Below are positions 12,150 through 24,668 of a stretch of DNA of 64,000 nt, in pieces (position 1 is the stretch's first letter; each line of letters opens with the position of its first letter). The translations under genes and the position numbers were made by a program. The stretch covers positions 2,064,440 to 2,128,439 of the forward strand of contig NW_008709146.1 of the NCBI RefSeq assembly GCF_000327385.1. Reading direction: 5' to 3'. The DNA is from Lottia gigantea. Taxonomy: Eukaryota > Mollusca > Gastropoda > Lottiidae. The notes under the pieces were generated by a model. That model was given only the letters and a program-made list of their open reading frames with translations. It made no database searches and was not told the origin of the DNA.

Positions 12150-15100
12150 GTAAGTATATAGATATGTAAAAGGGCAATATGTCACCAGTACATCTCGCTA
12201 AACTCATTTAGGCAACTTTTTAGGTGGGATATCAAAATTACTGTTTTTTACAGAAAATTATTATGATTTAACTTGCATGGTTAAAGTTTGCTTTAATTTG
12301 AAAGATTTTTGGTTTTGTTAATATCATATAAGCTTACTTATAATACGATATTTCAGGGCCATTATCATTCGTAGAACCAGACTTATCAAGTATTAATACA
12401 TTACGACCAATGTCACCAGAACCTGCTGAAAAACGAGACAGTTTAACAGAAAAACAACGACAAGGTATTGCTTATACAACCCTTATCCTTATATTGTCTG
12501 CACCCCTGCTCATCCGTCCATTACAGTTTTCGTGAAAATGCTATAGTGTTCAATTATTAAAAAAAAAATTGTATTTATATAAAATGTTGCTTTGAAATAG
12601 ATTAATATATAGAAAATGGTGTAGTTTCAGTACTTTGAATTGATTTTCATGAAACTTATTATGTTGTTGTGACAATATCTAGTTTTTACATTGTAAAGTG
12701 GCTATATCTGGCCAATGTCCTTTTTGGTCATTTGCTGAGACTGGCAAAAACTTTTTAGTTGGCAAATTGATTTGAAGGAAATTATTTGTATATACACCAT
12801 TACATGGGTATATTAATGAAATGTTAATTATATAGGAACTTTGAAGTGCTTGTAGAATTCTATTCAACTTTAAAGTTTATAGTAGAAGAAAAAATTATTT
12901 TCTTGACCTTTTGATACAGGTATATTATGATTAACCATATAGTGCAATCAGGAGCTTCCTACCAACTAATATTATCATCCATTACTTGCACATTTCAACC
13001 CATTGAGCACAGTATCATTTATATTCCTTCACAATATGGCAATCCCCTTATAGCACTATAGAGCCACTATTTTGAATTCAATGCCGATGCTGATATGTTT
13101 TTAATCTTCAAGAGTTATATGTAATAAAAATGCATAACAGCAAGAAATTTAAACTCTTGTCCAAAGAGAGAGTAAAAGTTGTATAGTAGTAGACTCTTCC
13201 AAAGAGAAGTACCATCAGATGTTTTGGATGATTTAAACATTGAATTTTTGACACCATTTTACTCAAGCCCTTAGAGTATGATTTATTTACCTTGTGTTAC
13301 AGAGTTAGTGCTGTTTACTGGTAAGATTATCTCGTGTGTTGTGAACAATGTGTTGACTAATCCAACTGTTTCAATTTCAGTTTATATTGCACATTATTTG
13401 ATATGTTTTTAATTTTGCATCTTATGTTTTGCCTGACCCATTCCTTAGGATAGATTTGACCTTGTATACATTTAATGGACATATTTTTGGACTTAAGGGA
13501 CTAAAGAGAGGTTAGGACAATGCCACCACTAAATATCTATTTTTCATATTCACCTTGTCAACGGGCCATTGGGATCACATGGATGCTTTTAGAGTTCATT
13601 ATTCATTCTAACAAATCTATCATCATGTAGATATTTTGGTTCCTTTTTAATCTCATTTTATACGAATGTTTCAAATGATAGAGCCAAGAATTTCTTTTAA
13701 AATGTCCTTTTTGGCTCTGTCACTTGCTATAGGAATATATTTTCATATTATAATAGATAAAATATATAACATGTAGATGCCTACTTTTAGCATGTACTAT
13801 GATATGAATTACACCACAGTTTAGGGCTGCTGTTCTTGAAACAAAATTCTAAATGTTCTAAATCAAGTACTGCCTCAGCGAGTTGGTATTTGGTACTTTC
13901 ATAAGGTATTGCCAGCTATAATATTCCTCATGAAAGAGAGCACTTAGCTGAGACCATAGATTTATTGTGTGAATCAGCAGCCCTATCACAACACAGCACC
14001 AGTGCCGAGGTTGAATTTTCCACCTGTGTTTTTCCAGACTCGAGTGGTAGTGCGAGTCCTGTGATGTCTGATCAACCAGGACCATTAAGTCGCAGTGTCA
14101 AGTTACGAGTATCGAGAACATGTAAATAAAACCTCCTATATACAATATATATCCTCTTATTGGAATCTTTAGGCTTGTTGCACTTTTTACTGCATGGTTT
14201 TGGGTCATTAGTTAAAGAAAAAAATAAGACAAACTAAATCAGAGTGGATAAGATTTATCAAATATTGTATTTTGTTATATTGCAATCAAACTTTATTTAT
14301 ATATTTCCAAGTAGTCATGCTTTTAGAAAACTTTTATTTAAAAGACATGTTATAACAAGCTGGCTTTACTCTGTTAGGAATACTCTGAATATTGCTGATA
14401 TTCTGCCTGATTTATTTTGTCTATTTTAACTAGTTTAGTTAGTTATATTTATTATATTAAAGATTACTGTAGATTAGTATAACATTATCTTATTCATTTT
14501 ACTCAATTTAGATAAAATGAAATGAATACATGTATCTCGATAGATATAAATTCACCTTCACAATCATCAGGGTATCTTTTTTGGTATTTGTACCTTAGAC
14601 ATATGCGCTAAGTAAGTGTACCCAGAGAATATAACTTAAAGGGTATGATCCTTTTATTTGCTCATTAAGATGATCCCATTGAATATCAGATTGTTCTATT
14701 GTTTATCTTTGTTGATAAATAATAAGCAAATAAGATAAATGAATAAGATAAATGTTATGACCAGTTTTGTTCATATTAACAATCATCCAATAAGCACATT
14801 CATCCTAGATTTTACTAACATACGATTTTACTGGGTTTTTCCAATTTCATTTAACTTTTATGTTTTCTTAGCAGATTTTCAGGGTTTGATCCTCAAAATG
14901 CTTTTGGAATGCTTTTTGATATTTGAAGTGTGCTGTGTTTTTAGTGTTTATTTTTTGAAGTGTTTTGAGTGTGTGGTGTTTGCTACTCCTGTGTTTAAGT
15001 AGATATAACCAAAGCTTAGTTGACCTTTTTGTTTGATTTCTATTACTGGTTCTTAGAAATAGATTTTACCTCTTTCTTGTAATTACATTTTAGTTTTGAT

Positions 15101-18100
15101 TTCATGCATTGGTGCTTTAATCTGATATAGTTGAAACATTTAATCCAAAATATTTTTGATTATATTGCTAAGCATTCTTTGGCTGATTAAGCTTTTTTAC
15201 CTTTTTGTGGCTTTATGTTGGCATATTAGAAAGCTTATCTTTTCAACTAAAATTCTCCTTTTTGACATATTTGAATTTATGAATTATTAGAAAAATATAA
15301 CATTCTAAATTGCTACTCAAGATTTTTAAGATATGATCCAATGAAAAACTTTTTCAGGGTTTCTTAAGAAAAATCGGAAAGAAAAAACCAAGAAAAAAAA
15401 GAAAAAAGACAAAGATGATAAAGATAATGAGTCTTTGTGAGTAAAAAAAATAAAATTGTTCTTAACCATTTGTTTGTGAGCTTGAGGTGTTCAAAGTTTA
15501 TTTGAAATCAAAAATAATATTGACAATTGGAATCTTACATTTATTTGGATTTATTTTTACAATTATTAATGACATAATTTTCATCAACAGATCTTTGTAT
15601 TTATTTTGATTGATTATTTTATTTTCAGAGAAAATGATACCACTGACAATGTAAGGTTATATATTTTGTTTTATAAATTTAAACATAATAATTATACCTA
15701 TTTGCCACAAATTTAAGTAAAATATATGAAGTGCCAGAACTTATAACAGTTCAAAATCCATGATAATTAAAATAATTTTTTCGTATAAAGTACAAACCAA
15801 GTTTAGTTATAATGAGTTGATATTTATATTTTACAGACTGCACCGGAAGTTGACGAAGAAGGCTATAACATACGACCTGAAGAAACAAATGATCGTATCC
15901 TTCTAATAACTTCTATCTTGCCAAATACTAGGTTCTAGATATGTAGTGCTTGTTCACTTACCTTTATTGTTTACATAGACATAGGTAAGCTCTATATTTT
16001 ATTCCAATATTTGACAGATTTTTATACTTTCATGCTGTCACCCCTTTCTGTATATTTACAATTGACTTTTAACTGCAGTTGAGGCCACAGTTTTTGTCAG
16101 ATTTATATTGATTATATTAAATCTCTAACAATTTGAAATGGATACAATTTTATAAATTTCCTGAGTTATAGCCCTTGCTATAAAGTTGTTAAAAGAGAAC
16201 ATTTTTTTTTTGTCTGAATTTTTCCTAATTTGGTATGGAGGTTTATATCCACAAGATCACAACCAAGATTGTCTTCCAGCTTTTTAAGTAATGAGATAGT
16301 TCATTACATTAACCCAAAAAATATCCTTAACCTCATACTAGATAATGGTGATAAAAATAGTTGGTATTCTAGTGATAGTGATACTGATTCAGGTACATAC
16401 TTTTTTACTTATTCCATTCCTAGTAATATGTATGGTATTCACAGTGAAGGCTTGTAGTAAATTGCTACAAAATTGTTAAACTTGAGAGCATATTGAATTG
16501 TACCCATCAGAAAGATTGTGTCTGTCTTTTATAAATTGAATTGTTTTAAGTGTGACATAGATTTTGTTATTGAACCTCCAGCATCTCTGGTGTCAGTGTT
16601 ACTTTATTTCTCTCTTTTAGATGGAGAAGATTCCAAAAAGAAGATCAAAGTACAGATTAGACCACTGAGTCCTAACGGAGCTACACCTACAGGAACTGTT
16701 GAAGATATTAAAGCCTCTGTTGAAGGGTTACGTCTATCTCCTACTGCTATTGTAAGTACAAACAGTTCTACTGTAGAGTCTTAGGGGTCAGATCAGAAAT
16801 TTGCTCTGTTAATTTCATTCAAAACGTGTGCTTGAGCTTAAACTGTACTGTTTTGACTTAAATGAAGCCACCATTGAATTGATGGCTTGGTTTAGTTTCA
16901 TGACTCGGTCTGTCATGAAAGATCTTTTTCTTAGAAGCTGCAATTACTGAAGGTTGAAACTTTTAATGTAGAATTGTTGATTTTCATTAGCTTTGTTCTT
17001 TGGGCAAAATTTTCAAATTATCAGTCCAAAAATGTACAGAACAATGGGACGAATGTTAAATTGCTGATTGTCTTTGTTATTATAGAGGAGAAGAAGCCAA
17101 ACTCCAATAGATAAGAAGATGAAGAGGTCACAATCTGAATCTGATACATTAGAGTAAGTAGAATTCTCTACAATATCAGTATATATTCTAACATCAATTT
17201 ATTTAACTCAGTGTGAATAATCACCTTGTTTTAACCAATGAATCAAATTAACTAATTTTAACCCAGAGTAAATAATCACTCTGTTTTATATCCTTTAATT
17301 ATAACATCACATTAACACAGTGTGGATAATTACCTTGTAACTAATAATTACATTAATTGTGTCATGTACATGATGATTTAAATTTGATTATATTCTTTTA
17401 CTATCTTTGTTACTGAGCAAATTAAATATCTAATGAATGTACTTCGATATATGAAAATTGCAATACATGTATATCATAACATTACAAAATGTTAAAATAC
17501 CTATTCTTGTTGCTAATTATTTATTCCCATCCCCTCTTAAACTTTTAGACCCACAATGCTATAACCTCCAAAGACTTTTTCTTAACCATGGGGTTTGGTA
17601 ACAATTTGTACAGTGGTATTGTACAAATATCTTCTCTATTCGACCTAAACTAGCTTTTATAATCCCCCAACTCTTTACCTTGGTGCTCTTACAGGAAATA
17701 CCTAGCATAATCTATTTTCTATAGATTATCTATATTAACAGTTTGTATGGAACAGATTATTTTGTATTGTCTTTTGAAAGTGTTTGCTCATAAATCCTAG
17801 AATTAGCCCTGGCATATTTTTTTTAACTTAGTAAGCTTAATCAAAGTTGATGTACATTCAAATATTTGAAAAAGATAATTTATTGAAGTAAAAAAGAAAA
17901 AAAATTAATAAAAAGGAGACATCAACAATATATAACAAGTTATTAAAAATGATTTTCAGATTTAGAATGTTTTGAATATTATGTACATAAATCAAATGAA
18001 AATTGGAGAAATATTGTTATTATTTCATTAGAAGTACATCTGTGTCATTATAAGGAGACAGATTTACTTCTTACTTATCAAATTTCAAATAAACTTTTAC

Positions 18101-21100
18101 TTCGAACTATCTTTAGTCATCATTTCAAGTTCAGAGTTTTCATATTAAAAGATTTTCAGATTTTCATTTGGTTTACTACTAGTTTTTAAGATGTTAATGA
18201 TTTTTTTTTATTTATATTTTCAGTTCTCTAAAACCTAGTCAAGATCTTTTAAATTTAGATTTTTTTACTTCATCCAGTGCTTCCACTCCAACTGGCAGCG
18301 GTTATAATTTACCTTCTCCTCTCTCACCATTAACAGATAGTAATTTTATTAGTCCAACACAGAGTAGTATCACCTCACCTACATTACCATCAAGTAAGTA
18401 ATTGTTATCAAATAACCAGTTTGCAATATATAGTCCAAAAGCTGACAACAATGCATCTTCACAATGTCAAGATATATTATGAACTACGTAGTCTTATACC
18501 ATGACTGCAATAGTCACTTTCTTGTATCATAGAATGCAGCGAATTGATTGGATTGGTCACCAAGGATGAAGATGACAACATTGCTATATTTATGTTTTGT
18601 ATGCATGTATATTACCATCTCCCTCGTCTAGTGTCCCCTGAGGTAGGTTACCTAAGGACTTTTTCAGTGATATTTGATTATTCTGTGTTGTTTTTGATTT
18701 CAGATTTGAGCAATCTATTTAATCAAAGTATCAATGATATTAACAACGGTGGACCACCTCCAGTACCAGGCAGATCTACACCTGGTCCTCTTACCTCCCC
18801 TATATCTAATAATAGTTTTAATACATCATTTCCTAGTACAGTTATAGCCAGACCACCATCTAGAAATAAAGGTTTGATATCACAGGTTAGTGGATCTCAA
18901 AATTGTTCCTGGTTAAGATTTTATTGGGGTTATTTTTGTTCCTCATTAACTATGAATTCATAGGAAATGGAAAATTTGCTTTTGGTCGTTTCTAAGGCTT
19001 CTTTTGTTGACTATTCTAAAAACTGTTTTTGCCTCCAATGAAGGAACTAGTATCAAGATTCAAGTATTCAACTCTATAATATGAAAATATTACGTATTAA
19101 TTTAATAACTGATCTGTCAAATTTGCTTGTAGAATTCCAAACCAATTTTAAACAGTACCTTGCCAATGACAAGATCAGAGAGTAGTGGTAGTGTTACATT
19201 TAATACTACATCAACACCGGTAGGATCATCTCGTGGTCCTAGTCCCTTAACTCTTGGTATGTCTGACACTATACCCATAGCAATAGCGTTAACAGAAACT
19301 ATTAATGCTTTCTTTAAAGGACATGATGCTGCAAAGTAAGTTGTCTTACATTTACTTACTAATTGATAACAGATACATTTAAAAATACAGGAATAAAATC
19401 AATTAAGAAAAAATGGCTATATTGCATAGGTTTATAGTTGCATAGTTTATATGTAAAGACATTCTTAATCTGTAAAGAGGACAAAATTTCTGTGGGCTTA
19501 ATTGATCTAATATTTGTTTGATTTGTTTTACAGGTGCACAGTTAAAACTGTTGGTACAGTGATGTTATCGTTTCCAGCTGGAATAGTTCGTGCTTTTACT
19601 GAAAATCCTTCACCAGCTATGTTAACATTCCGTTTAAAAAATACCAGCCGATTAGAAAATATAATAGTTAATTCACAACTCCTTGTCAAGTATGTATTAT
19701 GAATTTTTATGTTAAAAAAAACGGTCATAAGTTTTCAGTGTTTAAGATAACAGTTATGTAACGAATATGAAACTATTTCTATCTGAAGGATATAACTTAT
19801 AGTTGAGATAATAATATAGTAAAGGAGCGTATATTCAACCTTAATGGTCAATGCTGCTTTTCTGTCAAAAATTCGGTTTCACATCTTCATTAGGCTAATT
19901 AGAAGCAGAAAAGTAATATGTAAAACTCCATTACATTTTCGCCCTACCATTTTTCGCCCTACCATAAGGTTTTGATTCTCTGTAGTAGTATCAAACAAAT
20001 CTGAGCCAATTGGTATATTTTGTAGAGATGAGACCCACACAGAAAATAATGGTTTACAGTACCAGTTTGATATGGCAGCTCTAACTGAACATATTAAACA
20101 ACAAGGAGAGAAAAATAAAACAGCTTCATATTTTAACATAGATATACTCAAATATCAGGTATAGTTTCAGTTGTATTCTTTAGTTAGTTAGTTCATAGTT
20201 TCATAGCTAGATACATCAATAATAGAAATACACACTGTTTTAAAAGAATGTGACTAATATTATGAAGAGAGTAGACTTATTATATTGTATTTTAGGTGAA
20301 GAACTTACCAGGAGTTGAAAGTACACCAATACCTCTTGTGGTTTATTGGAAATGTAATGAAAATAATACAGATTTTAGACTGGATTACAGATATAACCCA
20401 TCTTCAATGTCATCACCAGCCACGTTAAAAAATATCTCTGTTATAGCCGGTATAGAGGGAAATGTCAGTAAAATGCAGAGTATACCAAATGGAGTGTGGT
20501 AAGTTGTTAGGTTGACCTTAGGAATTGCTTCAAATTGTTGCTGATGTATGGAAAATACTGAACAAAAATGACTTGACAATGAATGTCCTAAATATGTGTA
20601 AATTTTTCTGGACATGTGAAATTTTAAAGGAATTATAATTCATTTCTCAAGATAACTGACATGTATATTTCTTTTATTGAGATCAACATTTTGATTTCAG
20701 GAATGGTGAAACTCATCGTGCCACATGGAAATTAAATGATATATCTGATGTCAGTGAACAAGCCAGCCAGGGTTGTATTCGGGCTAAGTTTGATATGAAG
20801 TCTGGTGCCTGTAAACCATCAACTACAGCATTACAGTTTATGTGTGAGGGGGCTACCTTATCAGGAACAGAATTTGAATTAATTGGCAATGGTTACAGAT
20901 TATCCCTGACGAAAAAGAGATTTGCTTCAGGTTAGTGTAATCTCAACATTACTAAATGTTTACCATCTAGAGAAGTTAAAGTTTTCCAGATAAGTTTGAA
21001 TTATTTGATGCTTTTTTGGTGCAAATTCTCTATCTATCATGGATTTTACTCTTTAGTCCCTTTGATCCTCAAAATTTCGTCTCACTGCACCACTTTTGAT

Positions 21101-21170
21101 CAGCTATGTTCTATTTTATTTTGTAGGAAAATATTTTGTTGATCCTGAGCAGAATGTGAAGTATGTATGA
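9124..21170 (+). CDS. FCHO2: FCHO1/2-like F-BAR and mu-homology domain endocytic adaptor
   Basis: Membrane-bending adaptor that helps start clathrin-coated pits by binding PI(4,5)P2 and recruiting AP2, Eps15 and intersectin at the plasma membrane. Coding exons: 9124-9150, 9842-9933, 10102-10176, 10352-10493, 10899-10970, 11078-11183, 11455-11534, 11712-11810, 12053-12149, 12357-12464, 13303-13320, 14038-14121, 15358-15436, 15629-15650, 15837-15894, 16342-16392, 16621-16751, 17086-17153, 18224-18393, 18704-18885, 19133-19335, 19534-19689, 20026-20158, 20296-20498, 20701-20930, 21127-21170. All phases agree; the sum is 2730 nt, 909 residues, close to vertebrate FCHO1. The start MTTFADHFW joined to GEKNNGF matches the family N-terminus. 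Domains: F-BAR about 1-263, disordered linker about 264-620, mu-homology domain about 625-909. The single invertebrate gene is presumably ancestral to FCHO1 and FCHO2, so the symbol is approximate. Confidence 0.93.
10611..10680. repeat. fold-back inverted repeat in FCHO intron
   Basis: Two 21-bp arms at 10614-10634 and 10658-10678 are reverse complements with two mismatches, separated by a 23-bp spacer. The arms contain 'ctaggacgtcctag', which is itself nearly palindromic. It lies just after the exon ending at 10493 and resembles the end of a small non-autonomous DNA transposon, but no flanking target duplication was recognised. Confidence 0.7.
12357..18885 (+). other. FCHO2: FCHO linker exons with alternative-exon candidates
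   Basis: Eleven exons encode the low-complexity linker. The 18-nt exon 13303-13320 and 84-nt exon 14038-14121 are both symmetric phase 1-1, so they can be skipped without frame change and are the least certain exons. 'FLKKNRKEK' (15358 on) matches the basic patch of FCHO2, and '[12 protein letters not shown]' (15837 on) plus '[10 protein letters not shown]' (16342-16392) match the conserved AP2-activating segment of the family. Residues about 478-482 read LLNLD, a fit to the clathrin-box consensus. 'PPPVPGR' in exon 18704-18885 is a possible SH3 ligand. Confidence 0.8.
18462..18565. repeat. dispersed repeat copy (same family as 45805-46106)
   Basis: The sequence 'cttataccatgactgcaatag' shortened by one base, together with flanks containing 'acaatgtcaag' and 'attgattggattg', is a diverged copy of the element at 45805-45900. 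It lies in the FCHO intron between exons 18224-18393 and 18704-18885. Confidence 0.55.
19133..21170 (+). other. FCHO2: FCHO mu-homology domain exons
   Basis: Six exons encode the cargo- and Eps15-binding mu-homology domain. It opens with '[17 protein letters not shown]' followed by '[12 protein letters not shown]', the family hallmark, and ends '[14 protein letters not shown]' before a TGA at 21168-21170. No break was seen in any of these exons. Confidence 0.9.
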
Positions 21171-24100
21171 CAGTTGGAGACGGCATGTTAGTATCATCAT
21201 TATTATATCATTCCTATATATTACCATGATTATTATTCATTCTTCATTATTTTATTGATATGTACTCTTAAGTGAGGATTCTGTTGGTAGTGTGTTGGAT
21301 TGTGATCTGTGAAATGCTTGGGAATCTAATTCACTGTAGGCTATACTAATGCCACAGCAAGTAATCCTGAGAGATTGTTCATTGTCAGATCTTGCACACT
21401 GCTAACAAATTATTGTCTGATATTGAGAATGGCTCCTTTGATGATTGGCATTATAAGACTTAGTGATGTTTGTATTCAATTAACTTAAATGTCTCAGCTA
21501 TTAGAATATTATGTTAATTAGTTAACAATCAGTCCCATATTAACCATCAGTTTATATTAATCTATCATTATTATCATCTTATACTATCTTCATTTCAAGT
21601 TGGTAAACACTTGTTAAATTGTCTTATAAAAGATGTTCAAAACTGTTGACAAGTTTATATCAGCTAGCTGTGTTCAAAAGTAGCAAAGTTTTTCCATCAA
21701 AGGGTTCAAAAAGAGTGCAATCACAGAGTTTGAGAACCTATTTTGGCAGCAGTGTAACCATTTAGGAAATATCACGTCTGCTATAGACAAATATTTGAAT
21801 AGTCAGTAGATATTTTTCCGTTTTTTATCAATTGGATTTGGATTGAACAGCTTTTATGAAAGTTAAACAAAATGTTACGTCAATATACTCATTATGGATA
21901 CATGTATATATATAGTCAGTCATCCCAGATTCATTATATAAAAATATAGGATATAATATTGTAATATATAATGGTACTATCATGTTATTATTATTTTTGT
22001 TAATGTCTTGTTTTTAAGATCAAAGGTATTAGACCATCTGAATCTTTTTAATAATTATATATTTATTGAAACTTTTATTAAGTTGTTCAAAGAGGGTTTA
22101 AGTACAGTAAGTTTATGCAGGAGAAAGCAACATATATACTAACAATCCTGAAATCTAAAACAGCATATTGGCAATTTATTGGTAGCAGCTAGTAATTATA
22201 GTAATCATGAATAAAGAAGTAATTAGCTTTTTCTTTCATCAGTAAATTGATAAACTGCCTTCATGTTACATGCTTATGTCCTTTCCATGAATAAAATTAA
22301 AATCAGTACAATATATAATTATGAAATAGATTAACTTTTTGTTATGTTTTGAATAAATTTTGTTATGATTTAGATAATGTTCCTTCTCTTAGTTCAAAGA
22401 AACTTGTGTTTTGTTTCAATTGTAAAAGATTTTTTTGAAGGAAGACATATTTAAGTTATGATTTAATTATATTTTAATGTATACCCAAAACGAGTAAATT
22501 TTTTTTTTTACTAGATGATCGTATTTCTTGAAGTGTATATATTTGTATATGATAAATAATATGTGCAATAGAGGACAAATATTTTTCAGTAACAATTGTA
22601 CAGTGTATAGAAAAGAGATTTGTATAAATTTGAATTAATATATATTGCATGTTGGGAGGAAAATCAAAATAGTAACAAAAGTTTAAAGTCAATAGAACAC
22701 TTTGAAAAAAAGATCAAATATAATCAATTGAAATTGTTGATATATATATATATACCATACAGTTATGCCACCCACCTGTTTCAGATTTTTTTGTAATTCT
22801 TTGAAGCCTTTTCCTCCCTAACTACAGCAAACACAGTGTATATATGTTGATATAAGAAAGTTCTAATGTATTTTTTAAATTTTGCTTCATTAATTTAAAT
22901 ACTGCCCCTCTTTCCCTACCCCCATAAGATTACTTACAATTCTTTGCTTTTATCATGCCTTGTATTATTATCTAATCTTGTCAAATATTTTTAAACTTAT
23001 AATACAATTTTCTTAGGTACTTTCTAGACATCTTTTTCTTCAGATAAAACATACTGAAATTTTTTAACTTTGATCTATATTGTGTCTTGTTGGATGACGA
23101 ATTGTTTGCAGGGTTTTGTGTTTGGTTAAATATGTTTCAAATAGTATTTGATATGTTTTCCTTCAGTATAAACTGTGACAAAATGAGATCAGATTAATAT
23201 TATTTTATATATTAGGGTGATGATTTATTACTGATGTAATATTACTGAGAGATTATTTTTGATATTTGGTGCATCTTTTTACTATTGATATCCAAATGTT
23301 TGTTAAGTATTGTCTATATATAAGGTTAAAAGCTAAGCATAGGATCTCAATATTTTATCTGATAATGCCTGCAGATGATAACATTTGAAGATTGATTTGT
23401 GTGATTAGTTTCTGTCAGCAACATCTGAAAACAGAACAAAGTTTCACTAACAAACTAGGGCCCTGTATCACACTTGGACAAAAATATGATGATAAATTCA
23501 TAATTTTTTCCAATTTATTTTTTGCCGGTTCATTTTTTATTTTGTTACAATATTTTTCAATTGATATATTAATTGCTTTGCCGTGTGATTTCTTCGTGAA
23601 AGACAATTCACTTCAAGCAGAATTACAGCACTCTATGGTTTCAAGATAAACTAACAATATTAATGCTTTCAATAACTCAAGTGCCTTCATAAATACATCT
23701 TTTTTGTGTCACAATACTCTTTAAGCCTTTTCATTTCTCTCCAATGTAGCATGTTGGCATTTCATTAGAAAAGCTAATTAGTCTTATAAATGTGCTTATT
23801 ATTGATGGAAGGTTAGTTTAATCTGTGTTTTTCTGTTTCCTGCTTGATTAATTACCCTGACCTGTAAAAATGAACTTCATGTCTTGGTCAGTCTTTTTAC
23901 TTAAGCTATGACTCAACAAGATAACAATGGGCATTCAGACAGGCTACTGTTCATAGAAGTGCAAATGAAAATAGATCCCACCACAAACAATCAGCAAAAC
24001 ACAAGATGGTTCTTGTCAAACAATATCGCTCTTTTACTGGACAAGTTATAAATTTATTATGTTATTATCTTTAATTACTGTGCACAATATTCCCAGATAC

Positions 24101-24668
24101 ATATATATCTGGAAACAGTAATAATTTGTCTCTATATAAAACATTTAATCTCTTCAATTGAATTCTTCATTCTCTTGTTTCTTCATTGATAGTTTGTATC
24201 CTGTGTTTAAACAGAACGCATGCTGTATTCATTGCACACCGGTTTTAACTGTTTTTAAATGTATAGTAATTTCAACATATTTGATCAATTCTGTTCTTTA
24301 GTAAAATTATTTTGTTTAAATTTTCATATGTGATTAAATATTTATCAAAAATAAACGATCTAATTCAGAGATATTTTTTATACAACATAAATATCTAATT
24401 TATGTTAATTTTATACAGCATAATTAGCCTTGCCGTCCGTACAAAATATTGCTTGTGAATTGCGATAGAGGCTACAGTTTTAATTGTATTTTGAACAAAC
24501 TTGGTAAGACCATGGACAATTATTATTTAAATATATATTAATATAATATATAAAGTTATTGCACTTATGGTCCAATATAAATCTAAAAATGTTTTTGCAT
24601 AATAACCTATCACAATACTTTATGAAAATATGATTAGCAAGATTTTACGTTCGAACCAGAATAAATAT
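21171..24668. other. FCHO 3' UTR and convergent intergenic DNA
   Basis: Strongly AT-rich stretch after the FCHO stop, with no further exon recognised. AATAAA signals on the plus strand lie at 22290-22295, 22352-22357 and 24350-24355; any could end the FCHO transcript, so the UTR may be 1.1-3.2 kb. The lectin gene converges from the right and ends at 24669, only about 300 bp past the last signal. A short (TA)n tract lies near 22739. Confidence 0.5.

Noticed and set aside
24649-24660. B-box-like 'ggttcgaac' on the minus strand
   Set aside because: No A box, stem structure or 3' tRNA-like sequence nearby; probably chance.
21171-24668. Additional exons after the FCHO stop
   Set aside because: Frames such as 23392-23649 have no family resemblance, lack splice context and lie in AT-rich UTR-like sequence.
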